Of a stretch of 64,000 nt of DNA, positions 35,645 through 44,699 are shown in pieces (position 1 is the first letter of the stretch; every line of letters starts with the position of its first letter). The translations under genes and the position numbers were made by a program. The notes below the pieces were generated by a model. The model ran no database searches. It saw only the letters and a list, made by a program, of their open reading frames with translations, and was not told where the DNA came from. This DNA comes from Burkholderia stagnalis (GTDB lineage Bacteria > Pseudomonadota > Gammaproteobacteria > Burkholderiales > Burkholderiaceae): assembly GCF_902830275.1 (NCBI RefSeq), contig NZ_CADESW010000001.1, positions 496,001 through 560,000 of the forward strand, written 5' to 3'.

Positions 35645-37078
35645 CTACCTGCGCCGCACGATCATCAGGCGCAGCTCGGTCATGTCCTCGATCGCATAGC
35701 GGATGCCCTCGCGGCCGAGGCCCGAATCCTTCACGCCGCCGTACGGCATGTTGTCGACGCGGAACGACGGCACGTCGTTGATCACGACGCCGCCGACCTC
35801 GAGCTCGTCCCACGCGCGCTGCGCATGCGCGAGCGAATCGGTGAACACGCCGGCCTGCAGGCCGAAATCGCTGTCGTTCACGCGTGCAAGTGCATCGTCG
35901 AAGCGGTCGAACTTCTCCAGGATCGCCACCGGGCCGAACGCCTCCTTGCGGTACAGGTCCTGCTCATGGCCGACGTTTTCCAGCAGCGTCGCCTCGAACA
36001 TCGCGCCGTCGACCTTGCCGCCCGCGACGATCTTCGCGCCGGCCGCCACGGCCGCGTCCATCCAGCCCGCGAGCCGGCGCGATTCGGATTCGGAGATCAT
36101 CGGGCCGACGAACGTCGCCGGATCCTTCGGGTCGCCCATCTTCAGCGAGCCGGTCTTCGCGATCAGCTTCTCGCGCAGCGCGTCGTACAGATCGGCGTGC
36201 ACGAGGATCCGCTGCACGCCGATGCAGCTCTGCCCCGACTGGTAATACGCGCCGAACGCGAGCCGCTCGACCACGTAGTCGAGCCGCTCGCGCTGGTCCG
36301 CATCGACGATCGCGGCCGCGTTGCCGCCGAGCTCCAGCACGACCTTCTTCTTGCCGGCCTTCTCCTTCAGCGCCCAGCCGACCGCCGGCGAGCCCGTGAA
36401 CGACAGCAGCTTGAAGCGCTCGTCCGTCGTGAACAGGTCCGCGCCGTCGCGATGCGCGGGCAGCACCGAGAACGCGCCCTTCGGCAGGTCGGTTTCGGCG
36501 AGCACCTCGCCGATGATCAGCGCGCCGATCGGCGTGCGGCTCGCGGGCTTCAGCACGAACGGGCAGCCGGCCGCGAGCGCCGGCGCGACCTTGTGCGCGG
36601 CGAGGTTCAGCGGGAAATTGAACGGCGAGATGAACGAGCACGGGCCGATCGGCACGCGCTTCGTGTAGCCCGTGTAGCCCTGCGCGCGCGCGGAGATCTC
36701 GAGGTTGATCACTTCGCCGTCGATGCGCACCGATTCCTCGGACGCGACGCGGAACGTGTCGATCAGCCGCGTCACCTCGCCCTTCGAATCGTTGATCGGC
36801 TTGCCGGCCTCGATGCACAGCGCCTCTGCCAGCTCGTCGAAGCGCTCGCGAAACCGTGCGACGCAGTGGTCGAGCACCGCCTGGCGCCTGAAGGCGGGCA
36901 GCTCGCGCATCGGCTTGGCGGCCTCCACCGCCGCGGCGATCGCCGCGTCGATCGCCTTCGCATCGGCCAGCGCGACGCGCGTCGCGACCGCGCCGCTGTA
37001 CTTGTCGGTCACTTCGAGATCGGTGTTCGCGTAGACGGCTTCGTTGGCCAGGTAGTACGGATAGGTGTCCTTCAGCAT
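35645..37078 (-). CDS. NAD(P)-dependent aldehyde dehydrogenase
   Basis: This 477-aa ALDH superfamily member shows FISPFNFPLNLAAHKVAPAL and KPASRTPIGA (cofactor/Lys motif), FTGSPAVGW, the active-site Glu in LELGGNAAAIV and the catalytic Cys in QSGQSCIGVQRI. It oxidises an unknown aldehyde to the acid. It lies 48 bp after an acetolactate-synthase-like gene on the same strand, so the pair probably acts in one route, for example disposal of an aldehyde made by the TPP enzyme. The sequence resembles the glyceraldehyde-3-phosphate/lactaldehyde dehydrogenase branch more than betaine ALDHs, a weak judgement. Confidence 0.92.
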   Translation of the reverse strand: MLKDTYPYYLANEAVYANTDLEVTDKYSGAVATRVALADAKAIDAAIAAAVEAAKPMRELPAFRRQAVLDHCVARFRERFDELAEALCIEAGKPINDSKGEVTRLIDTFRVASEESVRIDGEVINLEISARAQGYTGYTKRVPIGPCSFISPFNFPLNLAAHKVAPALAAGCPFVLKPASRTPIGALIIGEVLAETDLPKGAFSVLPAHRDGADLFTTDERFKLLSFTGSPAVGWALKEKAGKKKVVLELGGNAAAIVDADQRERLDYVVERLAFGAYYQSGQSCIGVQRILVHADLYDALREKLIAKTGSLKMGDPKDPATFVGPMISESESRRLAGWMDAAVAAGAKIVAGGKVDGAMFEATLLENVGHEQDLYRKEAFGPVAILEKFDRFDDALARVNDSDFGLQAGVFTDSLAHAQRAWDELEVGGVVINDVPSFRVDNMPYGGVKDSGLGREGIRYAIEDMTELRLMIVRRR

Positions 37079-37126
37079 GGAGCGTCTCCTTCCGGAAAAC
37101 GGTGAAAACGGGGAATAGCGGCGAAG

Positions 37127-38767
37127 TCAGAGCTGCGCCGACAGGCGCTTGATCTCGCGGTTCAGCACGCGCTCGTTGTCGGAGTAGTCGATCGGCACGT
37201 CGATCACGTGCACGCCCGGCGCCGCGAAGCACTCGCGCAACAGCGGCTCGAGATCGTCGGCCGACTCGACCCGGTGGCCGTGCGCGCCGTAGCTCTGCGC
37301 ATACGACACGAAATCCGGGTTCTGCAGCGTCATCGCGAAATCGGGGAAATTCATGTTCTCCTGCTTCCAGCGGATCATCCCGAACGCGTCGTCGCGCAGG
37401 ATCATCACGACGATGTCGAGCTTCAGCCGCACCGCCGTCTCGAGCTCCTGCGAGTTCATCATGAAGCCGCCGTCGCCGCACACGGCGATCACCTTGCGCT
37501 GCGGATGCACGATCTTCGTCGCGATCGCCGACGGCAGCCCCGCGCCCATCGACGCGAGCGCGTTGTCGAGCAGCAGCGAGTTCGGCTCGTGTGCGCGCCA
37601 GTAACGTGCGAACCAGATCTTGTACATCCCGTTGTCGAGACAGACGATCCCGTCGGCCGGCAGCGCGCGGTACAGGTCGTTGACGATGCGCACCGGATAC
37701 ATCGGGAAGCGCGGGTCGCTCTGCCCCTTCTGCAGGTGCGCGTCGAAATGCTCCTTGATCATCGTGAAGCGCGCGAAATCCCAGTGCGGCTGCGGCGCGA
37801 GCGCCTCCTTCATCTGCCATACCGCGTTCGCGATGTCGCCCACCACCTCGATCTGCGGGAAATAGACGGGGTCGACCTGCGCGCCGAGGAAGTTCACGTG
37901 GATCACGGTCTTGTCGTCCGCGCGCATGAAGAACGGCGGCTTCTCGATCACGTCGTGGCCGACGTTGATGATGCAGTCCGCATGCTCGATCGCGCGGTGC
38001 ACGAAGTCGCCGTCGGACAGCGTCGCATTGCCGAGCCACAGCGGGTGCGTTTCGTCGATCACGCCCTTGCCCATCTGCGTCGTGAAGAACGGGATGCCCG
38101 TCTTGTCGACGAATTCGAGCAGCATCTTGCAGGTGGTCTTGCGATTGCCGCCCGCGCCGATCATCAAGAGCGGATGGCGCGCGGCCTGGATCGCGTCGAC
38201 CGCGTGCGCGACCGCCTTCTCCTCGGCCACGGGCCGCCGGCTGTAGCTGCGCGGAATCGGCTTGCCGTCGCCCTCCTCGTGCGCGATGTCCTCCGGCAGC
38301 TCGAGGTGCGCGGCGCCCGGGCGCTCTTCTTCCGCGCGCCGGAACGCCTCGCGCACGGCCGACGGGATGTTGCCGATCGACACGATCTGCCGCGTGAATT
38401 TCGTGAGCGGCTGCATCATGTCGACGACGTCGACGATCTGGAAGTGGCCCTGCTTGCTGGACTTGATCGGCTTCTGCCCGGTGATCATCAGCATCGGCAT
38501 CCCGCCGAGCTGCGCATACGCGGCCGCCGTCACGAAGTTGGTCGCGCCCGGGCCGAGCGTCGCCAGGCAGACGCCCGTGCGGCCCGTCAGGCGCCCGTAG
38601 GTGGCGGCCATGAAACCGGCCGCCTGCTCGTGCCGGGTCAGCACGAGCTTGATCCGCGACCGCCGCAGCGATTCGAGCAGATCGAGGTTTTCCTCGCCGG
38701 GAATGCCGAACACATACTCGACGCCTTCGGCTTCCAGCGCCTTCACGAACAGATCCGATGCTTTCAT
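37127..38767 (-). CDS. acetolactate synthase-like TPP-dependent enzyme
   Basis: This 546-aa enzyme has the three TPP-enzyme domains. The catalytic Glu is in LTRHEQAAGFMA (about 48), the central domain is at about 190-330, and the TPP-binding motif starts GDGGFMMNSQELETA. It resembles catabolic acetolactate synthases (AlsS) in lacking the RFDDR FAD motif of anabolic IlvB; the matching place reads VGHDVIEKPPFF. No small regulatory subunit follows, which also fits AlsS. It could form acetolactate from pyruvate, or another alpha-keto acid reaction; the downstream aldehyde dehydrogenase rather than an acetolactate decarboxylase argues for caution. Confidence 0.85.
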   Translation of the reverse strand: MKASDLFVKALEAEGVEYVFGIPGEENLDLLESLRRSRIKLVLTRHEQAAGFMAATYGRLTGRTGVCLATLGPGATNFVTAAAYAQLGGMPMLMITGQKPIKSSKQGHFQIVDVVDMMQPLTKFTRQIVSIGNIPSAVREAFRRAEEERPGAAHLELPEDIAHEEGDGKPIPRSYSRRPVAEEKAVAHAVDAIQAARHPLLMIGAGGNRKTTCKMLLEFVDKTGIPFFTTQMGKGVIDETHPLWLGNATLSDGDFVHRAIEHADCIINVGHDVIEKPPFFMRADDKTVIHVNFLGAQVDPVYFPQIEVVGDIANAVWQMKEALAPQPHWDFARFTMIKEHFDAHLQKGQSDPRFPMYPVRIVNDLYRALPADGIVCLDNGMYKIWFARYWRAHEPNSLLLDNALASMGAGLPSAIATKIVHPQRKVIAVCGDGGFMMNSQELETAVRLKLDIVVMILRDDAFGMIRWKQENMNFPDFAMTLQNPDFVSYAQSYGAHGHRVESADDLEPLLRECFAAPGVHVIDVPIDYSDNERVLNREIKRLSAQL

Positions 38768-39118
38768 GGGGGACTCTCGGTTAATGCCGCCTGCCCGGCC
38801 TACGGGCGCGCGGCGTTCAGGACGCGCGCCGGCCTACGGCGCGCGGACGCTTTACCTATCAGACTCTGACCACACTGCACATGCCCGCCGCGCGATGCGC
38901 GGCGGTGCCTCCGGAGCCCGGAGGACGAACGGATCCGCCGGCGCGCAACGCGTGCGCGCGGGCGGCAAAGACGTTTTTGATTGTAGACGGATTCGGGAAA
39001 TGCCGACTTCGGTCGGCGGTGGCCTCGAAGGGGTCGACCGAATGGCCATTTGACCGAGGAATGGAGCAGGCGGCCTTATCGTGGAGGTACCGGAAACAGC
39101 ATCCGAAATATGTGAACC
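38768..39118. other. intergenic region with two adjacent hairpins
   Basis: This 351-bp region separates the divergent TPP-enzyme and toxin genes. It holds two perfect hairpins: a 9-bp stem CCGCCGCGC-GAT-GCGCGGCGG at 38885-38905 and a 7-bp stem CCTCCGG-AGC-CCGGAGG at 38908-38924. Neither has a T-run. They may sit in the leader of the TPP-enzyme transcript. Nothing else is evident. Confidence 0.55.
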
Positions 39119-39457
39119 ATGGTTGACACACCTCAATCGATACCCTACTGTGCCCCTACGTTCAGCATCCGGACCACCGACGTCTTCGACGCGTGGTTTG
39201 CCGGCCTGTCGGACCGTATCGCGAAACGCCGCATCCAGGCGCGCATCGACCGCCTCGCGACGGGCAATCCGGGCGACTGGAAATCCGCCGGCTCGCCGGT
39301 CGTCGAAATGCGTGTCGACCATGGCCCCGGCTATCGCATCGATTACGTCCGGCGGGGAACGATATGGGTGATCCTGCTGTGCGGCGGCGACAAGTCGACG
39401 CAACAGGCGGACATACGCGCCGCGCACGCGATGCTCGCGCATCTCGCTATGGAGTGA
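39119..39457 (+). CDS. RelE/ParE-fold toxin (HI1419-type addiction module)
   Basis: This 112-aa protein matches the HI1419 family of RelE/ParE-like killer proteins: IRTTDVFDAWFAGLSDRIAKRRIQARIDRLATGNPGDWKS, then EMRVDHGPGYRIDYVRRG and VILLCGGDKSTQQADI. Family members act as mRNA interferases or gyrase poisons; which applies is not predictable. The antitoxin follows after 3 bp. The ribosome-binding site is weak, so the start could be a few codons further in; the fold begins near residue 15. Confidence 0.9.
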   Translation: MVDTPQSIPYCAPTFSIRTTDVFDAWFAGLSDRIAKRRIQARIDRLATGNPGDWKSAGSPVVEMRVDHGPGYRIDYVRRGTIWVILLCGGDKSTQQADIRAAHAMLAHLAME

Positions 39458-39460
39458 TCG

Positions 39461-39760
39461 ATGGACAAGATCAAGACCCGGCCATGGGATTCGGCCGAAC
39501 ACCTGAAGACCGAAGACGACATGGCCGAATACTTCGACGCCTGTCTGCAGGAGGCCGGCGACGATCCGGCCTTCATCGCGCACGCGCTCGGCGTGATCGC
39601 GCGTGCGCGCGGCATGTCGCAGGTCGCGCGCGACGCGGGCCTGTCGCGCGAAGGCCTGTACAAGGCACTGTCGCATGACGGTAACCCGAGCTTCGGCACG
39701 ATCCTGAAGGTGATCAAGGCGCTCGGCCTGCAACTGCACGGCGCGAAAGCGCAAGCCTGA
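39461..39760 (+). CDS. HI1420-type antitoxin with Xre-like HTH
   Basis: This 99-aa antidote has the family start RPWDSAEHLKTEDDMAEYFDACLQEAGDDP and a helix-turn-helix (ALGVIARARGMSQVARDAGLSREGLYKALS, about 45-75) ending in GNPSFGTILKVIKALGLQL. It should neutralise the toxin and repress the operon. The gene order toxin first, antitoxin second is normal for this family. A GC-rich palindrome (39765-39784) just after its stop, followed by TCTTCT, may end the transcript. Confidence 0.92.
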   Translation: MDKIKTRPWDSAEHLKTEDDMAEYFDACLQEAGDDPAFIAHALGVIARARGMSQVARDAGLSREGLYKALSHDGNPSFGTILKVIKALGLQLHGAKAQA

Positions 39761-39806
39761 TTCCGGCGCGCGCGACGTCGCGCCTCTTCTCGGCGGTCCG
39801 GCCGCC

Positions 39807-41093
39807 TCAATGCAGCCAGCCCCCCGCCAGGCGCGGCGCGAGCGACACGAGATACAACCCGAGCCCGATCAGCCCGCCGACCAGCGTGCCGTTGATGCGG
39901 ATGTACTGCAGATCCTTGCCGATGTTGAGTTCGATCTGCCGCGACATCTCGCGCGCGTCCCAGTTGCGCACCGTGTCGCGGATGTGACGCATCAGGAAAT
40001 CCGCGAAGTCCGGCGCCATCTCGTGCACGGCCTTCTCCACATGCTCGTTCAGCGACGCGCGCAGCGCGGGGCTTTCCGAAAGCCGCGCGCCGAGCCAGCC
40101 GCCGAGCGTCGCGGCCTGCCGGTGCAGCGCCGAATCGGCGCGCGCGAGATCGGCCTTCAGCCACGCGCGCAGTTGATCCCACAAATCGCGCAGATACGCA
40201 TTGAACGCGTCGCCGTCGCGGATGTAGCGCCGGATTTCCTCGCCCTTCTCGATGAATGCGGGGTCGTGCTTCAGGCGTTCGGTCAGCGCCGCGACCGTGC
40301 GGTCGAACCGCTGCCGCAGCTCGTGTTCGGGGTCGGCCGCCACGCCTTCGAGCACGCGGCTCACCGCGCTCGCGAGCAGCTGCGCGCCGTGCTCGCCGAG
40401 CCACTGGGTCGGCAGCAGCTTCTCGACCTTCGGATACTGCGTCTTCAGCCATTCGACGATGAAGCCCGCGATCACCTCGCGGTTCTCCTCCTTGCCGAGC
40501 ACGTCGACCACCTGCGCGATCGCGTCGTCGAGCAGCGCCTGGTGGCGGCCGTCCTTGGTCAGCGTGTCGAGAATCGCGCCGGCCGATTGCGACAGGTCGA
40601 TACGGTCGATCATCGCGCGGAACGCATCGTGGACGAACGACTGGATCCGCGCGTCGTCGGTCATGTCGAGCGCGAAGCCGATCAGCTTCGTCGCGTAGCC
40701 GCCGAGCGCCTCGGTGTTCGCGGGCTCGCCGAGCCACGCGCCGAGCTTGCTTGCCGGATCGTGCTGGCGGATCTGCGCGGCGAGCGCGTCGGGGCCGAGG
40801 AATTTCTCGCGGACGAACACCGCGAGGTTGTCGGCGATCTTGTCCTTGTTCTGCGGGATGATCTCGGTGTGGCGCGACACGAACGGGATCGGCACGCGGC
40901 GGAACAGCGCGACCACCGCGAACCAGTCGGCGAGCGCGCCGACCATCGCGGCCTCGGCCACCGCCTTGATCCCGTCGACCCACACGCCGCGCGGCAGGAA
41001 GATCGTCGTCACGAATACCGCGACGGCAACGAGCAGCAGCGACAGCGCGCGGCGCTTGCTGCGGTTCAGTTCAAGGGCTTTGTCTGGCGTCAT
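39807..41093 (-). CDS. DUF445 family membrane protein
   Basis: This 428-aa protein matches DUF445 (YjiN-like). An N-terminal TM (LSLLLVAVAVFVTTIFLPRG) is followed by KAVAEAAMVGALADWFAVVALFRRVPIPFVSRHTEIIPQNKDKIADNLAVFV, the conserved family core, and a long helical region. A C-terminal hydrophobic segment, GTLVGGLIGLGLYLVSLA, closes it. The family is widespread and its role is unknown. The start MTPDKALEL follows a weak site; longer frame upstream is unrelated. It is convergent with the toxin-antitoxin pair. Confidence 0.9.
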   Translation of the reverse strand: MTPDKALELNRSKRRALSLLLVAVAVFVTTIFLPRGVWVDGIKAVAEAAMVGALADWFAVVALFRRVPIPFVSRHTEIIPQNKDKIADNLAVFVREKFLGPDALAAQIRQHDPASKLGAWLGEPANTEALGGYATKLIGFALDMTDDARIQSFVHDAFRAMIDRIDLSQSAGAILDTLTKDGRHQALLDDAIAQVVDVLGKEENREVIAGFIVEWLKTQYPKVEKLLPTQWLGEHGAQLLASAVSRVLEGVAADPEHELRQRFDRTVAALTERLKHDPAFIEKGEEIRRYIRDGDAFNAYLRDLWDQLRAWLKADLARADSALHRQAATLGGWLGARLSESPALRASLNEHVEKAVHEMAPDFADFLMRHIRDTVRNWDAREMSRQIELNIGKDLQYIRINGTLVGGLIGLGLYLVSLAPRLAGGWLH

Positions 41094-41175
41094 GGGCAAC
41101 CGGCGAATCGGCGATGCCGCTAATATCCCCGATTTCGCCGCGCCCGACAAACGCGCGGACATGCCGCGCGCCGCT

Positions 41176-42396
41176 TCAGAGCAACGTTTTCAGGTTCACC
41201 GACGGATCGGCGAGCCGTTGCGGATCGGGCACGGCCCCCGCCGCGATCATCCGGCGGCACGCGCCGATGTCGCGCCCCGCGTTCACCGCGGCCGCCGCGA
41301 CGAGCCTGCCGTCTTCGCCGAGCCCGAATACCGTGAACGCCCCGTTCGAAGGCTCGCCGCGCACGACCGTGGCTCGCTCGCCGCCGAACAGCCCGAGCAT
41401 CTGCAGGTTGCAGTCGTATTGATCCGACCACAGCCACGGCAGCTCGGCGTACGTCTCGTCCGCGCCGAGCGCGTTGGCCGCCGCGACGGCCGGCTGGTTC
41501 TCCGCGACCTGCCACGACTCGATCCGCACGTGGCGGCCGAGCAGCGGATTGAAGTGCATCGTCACCTCGCCCGCCGCGAAGATCGCCGAATCGTTTGTGC
41601 GGCAGCCTGAATCGACACGCACGCCGTTGTCGACCTCCAGCCCCGCGGCCTGCGCAAGCTCGACGTTCGGCACGACGCCGATCCCGACCACCACGACGTC
41701 GGCCGCCACGTCGCCGCGATCGGTCTCGATCACCGCGCCGCCGCACGCGCCGCGCCGGATCGCGCGCGGCAGCGTCGACAGTTGAAACGCGACGCCGCGC
41801 CCGTCGTGCATCCGTTGCGCAAACGCGCCGACCACTTCAGGCAATGCGCGCTGCAACAGGCCCGCGGCCGGATCGATCACCGTCACCGAACAGCCGAGCT
41901 GACGCGCGGCCGCCGCGACTTCCAGACCGATGAACCCGCCGCCGAGCACCGCGACATGCTTGCCCGGCGCCAGCGCCGCGCGCAGCGCGCGTGCATCGGC
42001 AACCGTGCGCACGTAATGCAGCGCCACGCCCGCGTCGACCGGCCCGCCGAACGTGCGGACCCGCGAACCGGTCGCGAGCACGAGCCGCCGATACGGCAGC
42101 GTCGCGCCGTCGTCGAGCCGCACGCGGTGCGCATCGCGCTCGATCGCGTCGACCCGCGTGCCGAGCCGCAGGTCGATGCGCTGCGCGTCGTACCACGCGG
42201 CATCGCGCACGAACGCGCGCTGCGCGCCGTCGTCGTGCAGCAGCGCGTCCTTCGACAGCGCGGGCCGGTCGTACGGCAGCTCGCGTTCCGCGCCGATCAT
42301 CACGATGCGCGCGTCGGCGTCGCGCGCGCGCAGCGCCTCGGCGGCCCGCCGCGCCGCGTGCCCGGCGCCGACGATCACGATGGGATCAGCCGACAT
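41176..42396 (-). CDS. andAa: anthranilate 1,2-dioxygenase, ferredoxin reductase component
   Basis: This 406-aa FAD-dependent reductase is of the BphA4/AndAa type. The FAD motif is VIVGAGHAARRAAEALR at the N-terminus, the NAD motif VAVLGGGFIGLEVA near 145, and the second FAD contact IFAAGEV near 270. It passes electrons from NADH to the Rieske ferredoxin encoded just upstream, which overlaps it by 11 bp. Gene order andAc-andAd-andAb-andAa matches the three-component anthranilate dioxygenase described in B. cepacia DBO1, unlike the two-component AntABC system. Confidence 0.93.
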   Translation of the reverse strand: MSADPIVIVGAGHAARRAAEALRARDADARIVMIGAERELPYDRPALSKDALLHDDGAQRAFVRDAAWYDAQRIDLRLGTRVDAIERDAHRVRLDDGATLPYRRLVLATGSRVRTFGGPVDAGVALHYVRTVADARALRAALAPGKHVAVLGGGFIGLEVAAAARQLGCSVTVIDPAAGLLQRALPEVVGAFAQRMHDGRGVAFQLSTLPRAIRRGACGGAVIETDRGDVAADVVVVGIGVVPNVELAQAAGLEVDNGVRVDSGCRTNDSAIFAAGEVTMHFNPLLGRHVRIESWQVAENQPAVAAANALGADETYAELPWLWSDQYDCNLQMLGLFGGERATVVRGEPSNGAFTVFGLGEDGRLVAAAAVNAGRDIGACRRMIAAGAVPDPQRLADPSVNLKTLL

Positions 42397-42712
42397 TGAC
42401 TTCCACCTGCCCGTCGACGATGCGGATCGGATAGGTCCGCACCGGTTCCGTGATCGGCGCGCATTTCGGCGCGCCGGTGCGGATGTCGATCAGCCCCTGG
42501 TGCAGCGGGCATTCGACGCAGCCGTCCTCCACGTAGCCTTCGGACAGCCGCGCATGGCCGTGCGTGCAGAGGTCGTGCATCGCGAACAATTCGTCGCCGA
42601 TGCGGAACACCGCGACCGGTTTCTGGCCCGCGACGCGCGCCGCCGGTTCGTCTTCGGAGAATTCGTCAAATGCGCCGAGCGGATGCCACTCGGCCAGCGT
42701 TGCTTCGGTCAT
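42386..42712 (-). CDS. andAb: anthranilate 1,2-dioxygenase, Rieske ferredoxin component
   Basis: This 108-aa ferredoxin carries the Rieske [2Fe-2S] ligands CTHGHARL and CPLHQG (C-X-H, then C-X2-H). It shuttles electrons from AndAa to the terminal oxygenase. It begins 17 bp after the small-subunit stop and overlaps the reductase start. Length and motifs are typical for aromatic-ring dioxygenase ferredoxins. Confidence 0.95.
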   Translation of the reverse strand: MTEATLAEWHPLGAFDEFSEDEPAARVAGQKPVAVFRIGDELFAMHDLCTHGHARLSEGYVEDGCVECPLHQGLIDIRTGAPKCAPITEPVRTYPIRIVDGQVEVNVG

Positions 42713-42729
42713 GTCGATTCCTTGCTTCG

Positions 42730-43206
42730 TCAGATCGGGGTGGCGAGCAGCGTCTGCACGCGCGACGTGTCGTAGATCACGCGCTTCGTCTTGTAGCGCA
42801 GCCCGTCGGGCGTGCGCACCACCGTGTCGTAGTACTTGCCGGCCTGGTAGACGTTCGATTCGCCGTTGCTGCGCGTCTGCACGACCACGTAGTTGCTCTC
42901 GGTGTCGATCTCGCCGTCGCGCTCCGCGACGATCGTCAGGCCCGACGTCATGTGCCGGTACGTGTGCTCCTCGAAGATGTTCGCGTGCCGCAGCGACACC
43001 ACGCGGTCGCGCAGCATCCGCTGGTTCGTGCAATGAACGATCCCGACCGGCAGCCCGAGGTCGGCGTTCTCCTTCGGCACGATCTCGTACGTGCAATCCT
43101 CGGTGAACATCTCCGGCCACTGTTCGAGCCGATCGTTGTCGAGGTGGCCGATGTAACGGTTCTGCAACATGGTCACCTCGAACCACGTCTTCATGTCTTC
43201 CATCAT
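42730..43206 (-). CDS. andAd: anthranilate 1,2-dioxygenase, small (beta) subunit
   Basis: This 158-aa ring-hydroxylating dioxygenase beta subunit has an NTF2-like fold (NRYIGHLDNDRLEQWPEMFTEDCTYEIVPKENADLG and the C-terminal KRVIYDTSRVQTLLATPI). It packs with the alpha subunit and has a mainly structural role. Two consecutive ATGs (43206, 43203) can start it; GGGAGCGAG lies upstream. It follows andAc by 14 bp. Confidence 0.94.
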   Translation of the reverse strand: MMEDMKTWFEVTMLQNRYIGHLDNDRLEQWPEMFTEDCTYEIVPKENADLGLPVGIVHCTNQRMLRDRVVSLRHANIFEEHTYRHMTSGLTIVAERDGEIDTESNYVVVQTRSNGESNVYQAGKYYDTVVRTPDGLRYKTKRVIYDTSRVQTLLATPI

Positions 43207-43220
43207 GTCTCGCTCCCGAT

Positions 43221-44492
43221 TCAATAGCCCATCAGCTTCTGGTAGCCGACCCAGAACTTGCGGATCAGGCTTTCGGTGATCACCGTGTCCTGCTGGTCCG
43301 GATTGCCGCGCGACATCTCGATCACCGACGTCGCGTCGCCGTCGCGCACCGTGCCGCGCTGCACGAGCTCGGTCGCCTCGGTGTCCTCCATCGAGATGTA
43401 GCCGGCCGGCCCGACGAGGTTCGCCTGCTTGATGCGCAGCGCGCGCAACTCCGGCGTGTCGTCCGCATAGCCGAAGAAATGGAAGATCAGCTCGAAGTTG
43501 TCTGGCCCCTTCGGCAGGATCTGCCGCGCGACCAGCGTGTTGTGGATCTGCTGGATCACGAGCTGCGGGAAGATCGGCTGGATGTGGTTCGTGCAGTCCT
43601 CGTCGTATTCGGACACGAGGTCGAGGATCGATTCGTCTTCCAGATGGAAGCCCTCGTCGAACGAGCGGATGTTCTGCTGCTTGTACGCGGCCGACGTGTC
43701 GTCGTTCGTCTTCGTCACCGTGATGATGCTGTGCAGGCCGTGGTTCGCATCCGGAATCGAGCGCGCCTTCATGCCGACGCGGAAGATGTTGAAGGTCGTA
43801 TGGAACAGGTGCAGCATGCTCGCGTGATACGGATCCTTCACGTTCTCCAGGTACAGCTTCCAGTTCGACTTCGAATACTGGCGCGTGCAGCCGAGATACT
43901 CCACCGGCTTGTGGAAGACCCGGTCGATCCACGGGCGCATCTGCTCGCCGAGATACTCGGGCAGCGGCGCGACTGCGTCGCTGAAGGTCGCGAACACGAG
44001 GCCGCGATAGCTGTCGACGCGCAGCTTGCGCAGCCCGTGCTGCTTCGGATCGAAATCCGCGGGCATCCCGGTCATCCCCTTCTGGCCGCGCCGGAACGGC
44101 ACGCCGAGCAGGTTGCCGGTGTTGTCGAAGCTCCACTGGTGATACACGCAGGTGTGCGAGCTCGCGTTGCCGCGCGACTTGCGGCACACCTGCGCGCCGC
44201 GGTGCGCACAGCGATTCACCCACGCGGCGAGCGTGCCGTCGTCGGCGCGCGTGACGACCACGGGCGTATCGCCGACGAACGTGCTCTTGAAGTCGCCCGG
44301 GTTCGGGATCTCCGCCTCCAGCGCGACGAAATTCCACGTCGGGCCGCGATAGATGCGTTCCTGCTCGCGCTCGTAGACGGCGCGCGAGCTGAACACCTTG
44401 TACGGCACGCGCGAGCCGTCGTCGTGCGGAAACTTCACGTCGGACGCGTCGTCGCGCGCCGCAAACAGGACGGGTGATTCGGTCTGCTCCAT
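43221..44492 (-). CDS. andAc: anthranilate 1,2-dioxygenase, large (alpha) subunit
   Basis: This 423-aa terminal oxygenase subunit has a Rieske centre with Cys95, His97, Cys115 and His118 (CAHRG...CVYHQW). Mononuclear Fe ligands lie in the ENVKDPYHASMLH region (about 215-228). It inserts both oxygen atoms into anthranilate to give catechol with loss of CO2 and ammonia. AAGGAG precedes the ATG; the frame continues upstream to 44600 without similarity. It heads a four-gene operon, divergent from andR. Substrate assignment rests on synteny with the DBO1 and genes and the adjacent catechol pathway. Confidence 0.94.
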   Translation of the reverse strand: MEQTESPVLFAARDDASDVKFPHDDGSRVPYKVFSSRAVYEREQERIYRGPTWNFVALEAEIPNPGDFKSTFVGDTPVVVTRADDGTLAAWVNRCAHRGAQVCRKSRGNASSHTCVYHQWSFDNTGNLLGVPFRRGQKGMTGMPADFDPKQHGLRKLRVDSYRGLVFATFSDAVAPLPEYLGEQMRPWIDRVFHKPVEYLGCTRQYSKSNWKLYLENVKDPYHASMLHLFHTTFNIFRVGMKARSIPDANHGLHSIITVTKTNDDTSAAYKQQNIRSFDEGFHLEDESILDLVSEYDEDCTNHIQPIFPQLVIQQIHNTLVARQILPKGPDNFELIFHFFGYADDTPELRALRIKQANLVGPAGYISMEDTEATELVQRGTVRDGDATSVIEMSRGNPDQQDTVITESLIRKFWVGYQKLMGY

Positions 44493-44699
44493 GTCGGACT
44501 CCTTGTCGATCCGGTTTCGTTGATCTGATGGAGTCCATTTTTGAAACGCTAATATTCGGCGTCTATCCGGAAACTGCGATTGCGGCGGCGCAATATCCAC
44601 TTCCGGCAGCTTTCTGCGCTAGGATGGCGACACTCGTCGCGCCTCTGCGCCATCTCGGCCCCTTCGTCCGACCCGTGCACGCGCCCACAAGCGAGACTC

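Noticed and set aside
44493..44699. Possible direct repeats (TATCC...GC) as AndR sites in the andAc/andR intergenic region
   Set aside because: The two copies differ in length and internal bases, so the match is too loose to call.
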